From: Primulina eburnea | Lineage: Eukaryota > Streptophyta > Magnoliopsida > Lamiales > Gesneriaceae | Assembly (NCBI RefSeq): GCF_022965805.1 | Contig: NC_133117.1 | Coordinates: 9,572,183 to 9,636,182, forward strand | Direction of reading: 5' to 3' | Length of the DNA stretch: 64,000 bases | In this document: one piece after another, positions 61,575 to 64,000 of the stretch | How positions within the stretch are numbered: position 1 is the first letter of the stretch | Layout of the letters: each line of letters starts with the position of its first letter | Translations under genes and position numbers: made by a program | Notes under the pieces: model-generated | What the model saw: only the letters and a program-made list of their open reading frames with translations | Databases searched by the model: none | What the model was told of the DNA's origin: nothing

Positions 61575-62596
61575 ATTGTTGAAGAATTTTCTTGTGGTTT
61601 CTTAATCCCAGTCTTGCACATTTCCAAGTGTACTACTACTTCAAGTGCTCGGTATCGAGTGCCTGCTTATACTTCGTTGTTGTCTGTGTGTGTATGTATG
61701 GTGATCTAGACTTGCAGCCACTGTTTAGACTCAAATCACCCTTGGTTGCATTATCTATCTTGCTTTACTCGTTTACTTGAATATGAATATATCTCGGAGA
61801 TCTTTTTCCCTTTGGTAAATATGATCTGAAAAGTAGCCCTCTCAAATTAGAGATCAAACACAGTACCTTGTGTGCCGAAACATATTTTCATTGGGTGTAT
61901 TGATTTACATTAGACATATCGGGCATAACATTTATCCACCCCATAGACGAATACCTCGATCAACGTTGACATCAACCCAATTGTCGAATTTTTCCTAGGT
62001 TGCCCTTTTATTCACGATGACTATTATTAAATACTCATTTGTTAGATAAGAGAGTCTCGAATTCAAACACTGGTTTGTAGTTCGTTTTTCCCCTATCGTC
62101 GAGACGAGACGAGACGAGTAATAGGTTGAGTATGAAAGATGGGAAAAAATAGTTCAAGCGCCACACTAGCAGTTTTACCCAACAACAAAGGGGAAAGAAG
62201 GTGATTGTTTTGCTTAGACCGAATGACAAGGCCTTCCGTATCTCGTCTCTCCTTGGACCCAACTTTAGCCTTATCCAATACCTTTGCGGCTTTGTTAAAG
62301 TCTCGTGACCGTTTCATTGTCGGGATGATAAAAAATTTACCAATCACAAAGATTTTTCATTATAGAAATTACTTGAATGGCCTCCATACATTGTCTCGAC
62401 GGTTTGATAGAGAGCATTCCTAGTTTTCCAAACAAACACCAATTCAACACAAGAAGCCACTGCTATCGCCAAGACACAGCAACGACATGATTTACTGGCT
62501 TCACATGTTAGATGGGTACAACCTTAGGGAAGTTGATCCATTCAAGAGCATTTTAGAGCATTTAGAGCTAACTTCAAAGACTTCAAGGATTGTTTA
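61575..62596. other. 3' flank of the ML gene and spacer
   Basis: The first 200 bp or so are the likely 3' UTR (AATATGAATATA near 61780). A GAGAC pentamer is repeated four times near 62100-62117. Overlapping frames of 60-84 codons on both strands at 62035-62423 have no recognisable domain. Confidence 0.45.
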
Positions 62597-64000
62597 TGTC
62601 ACGTCCCGAGACCGAGGCGGTGGTGACATCCAGCATTGTTAATCAAATAACAACAAGCCTCATAGCTAATAGCCAAATACCAGTCTATTTCATAAACTTT
62701 CATTGTCTTTACAAATGAAGAAAAATATAAAGGTTGCGGAAACGAAAAGTACAAACATTACTAAGAAAGACAAAAAAAGAAAACTAATAGAATTGAACAT
62801 CAAGAACTTGAATCCCTTTCTTGTAATTCTTACCGGCCCCAGAACTGTTCCTGCTCCTTTTCTTCTACCTGTTCTTCATTCTCATCTGGAGAGGTATGTA
62901 AGACGGGGTGAATGTTTTGGGAAACACTCAGCAAGCGGGGCCGATCGAATACCAGAAAACATTTGATACATAATACTTTTAAAACCTTCTTCTTTTTACA
63001 TAGCATAATATATCAGAGTTGAATGAACAAAAATCAAACATTGAACAAATCAGAGCTTCAGAGTTGAACGAACATAAATCAGACATAGAACAATTAAGAA
63101 CTTCGAATCAGAACCTTCTAGAACAGAGCTTATCAGACAAATAGATTATAATGATCATGGGCTATCTTTGATTTTGAGCTCCCTCTGGGGTCTTCTCCTG
63201 TAAATGAGCTCTTTCTAGGTCCTTTTCCCGCATACGGGCTCCTTCTGAGGCCTTCTCCCATAGACAGGCTCCCTCTGGGGTCTATTCCCTCACAGGCTTT
63301 TCGGATGCATCGTTATCAGATTCATACTTATAATTTATAATTCAGAAACAGATTTGTTCGAACAGAGCGACACTAATACAGATCGAAGCGGAGGGCATGA
63401 ACGAACAACAGATGGAACGAAACGATTTTGAAGAAACTTAGAATTTCGAAATCATCAATTGTACACAACATATATTAGACGATCGAATTTCAAACATATA
63501 TTACTTTTAAAACATATAAACCCACTTACCCTTGGTTCGAAAATGCGGTTCGAACTTGCTCGCTAATCGGACGAAGCCTTGGCTGAACTTGGTCAGCACT
63601 TCCTCGATTTTTTGAGCAGAGTATGGAGTTATTTCAGCAGTAATTCGACGTATTTTGACGTGGCTCAAAATGACCGCACGAAGCTTCCTTTTCTTCCTTG
63701 TCTTGGCCGAAAGTTTGGATGGAATTGAGAGAAATTGAGTGTGTTGGGGTATTTATAGGTGAAAACATGACTCTTCCTCTACACTTACATCAGCCGAAAT
63801 ACGGCCTTCCAAACGCCCAAGAATGATGGTCCAAGTGGCTTCCAAACGGTCAAAGTTTATCCAAAACCAAAGGTCACTTTGGTGTACTCATGGTCACTTC
63901 TTACACATTGATTTATGTCCAAATTTAAGCTCCTTTTATGGCTATATTTTTGTCTATTTTAGGACAAATATCAATGAGTTTTCTTGAGATGAGGGTTTAA
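62597..64000 (-). repeat. Gypsy-type LTR, start only, running off the window
   Basis: Begins TGTCACGTCCCGAGACCG, the reverse complement of an LTR end like that at 15454 (CTCAGGGCGTGACA), and later has AAACACTCAGCAAGCGGGG, also shared in reverse with 15110-15140. So it is a minus-strand LTR of a family related to the solo LTR at 13925. A 50-bp unit with GAGTTGAA.GAACA.AAATC is doubled at 63017-63105. Confidence 0.75.
63176..63293. repeat. 30-bp minisatellite in the LTR
   Basis: Four units starting at 63176, 63206, 63236 and 63266, each like GGGCTCCCTCTGGGGTCTTC followed by TCC.(N) about 8 bases. Two units of the same repeat are in the LTR at 29625-29684. Confidence 0.85.

Noticed and set aside
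62035..62423. Overlapping frames of 72-84 codons after the ML gene
   Set aside because: Three frames on two strands overlap, with no domain, start context or splice pattern that favours any.

Overview
The window is nuclear DNA from a flowering plant, almost certainly a eudicot. It is AT-rich, has spliced genes with GT-AG introns, and carries plant LTR-retrotransposon lineages: Athila-like and Tekay/Del-like Ty3-gypsy and Sirevirus-like Ty1-copia. An asterid (Lamiales-type) source is my guess from the look of the repeats and is not proven. I recognise only two host genes. One is the 5' part of a plant glutamate carboxypeptidase II (AMP1/LAMP1 family) on the minus strand at 47-2209, cut by the left window edge. 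The other is a complete four-exon gene for a small secreted ML (MD-2-related lipid-recognition) protein on the plus strand at 59814-61574. Most of the rest is repeats.

Layout: 1-2.2 kb, carboxypeptidase gene. 2.2-3.06 kb, its upstream region with two copies of a palindrome-ended MITE-like element. 3.07-8.39 kb, a degenerate Ty1-copia element (TSD CAATT). 8.58-9.35 kb, a CACTA-like foldback element. 9.35-13.6 kb, AT-rich spacer with an unclassified repeat and more MITE-like copies. 13.6-16.5 kb, an old LTR split by a solo LTR (TSD AAATC). 17.25-28.85 kb, a decayed Tekay-like gypsy element on the minus strand, interrupted at 20.28-24.0 kb by a non-autonomous Sirevirus-like element. 28.85-33.63 kb, a second Tekay-like LTR with a piece of a third gypsy element lodged in it. 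33.6-36.15 kb, a Sirevirus-like copia fragment on the minus strand with a 3' extra ORF. 36.15-38.95 kb, unresolved repeat sequence. 38.95-50.32 kb, a nearly intact Athila-type gypsy element of 11.4 kb on the minus strand (TSD CTCTC, LTRs of equal length), inserted into an older LTR whose other half is at 50.32-51.58 kb. 51.6-59.7 kb, old LTR pieces, AT-rich spacer and a LINE-type RNase H relic. 59.8-61.6 kb, the ML gene. 62.6-64 kb, the start of another gypsy-type LTR that runs off the window.

The window therefore records several layers of nested insertion between two ordinary genes. The most unusual thing is that three unrelated retroelement groups each carry their own set of short palindromes: CGCTCGAGCGGTA hairpins in the Athila element, GGTGTTGCAACACC-type palindromes in the copia elements, and CAGTTGAACTG-type motifs in the Sirevirus-like LTRs. 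I see no tRNA, rRNA, CRISPR array or bacterial-type system. ORF calls in decayed elements are fragments, and no restored protein is given.
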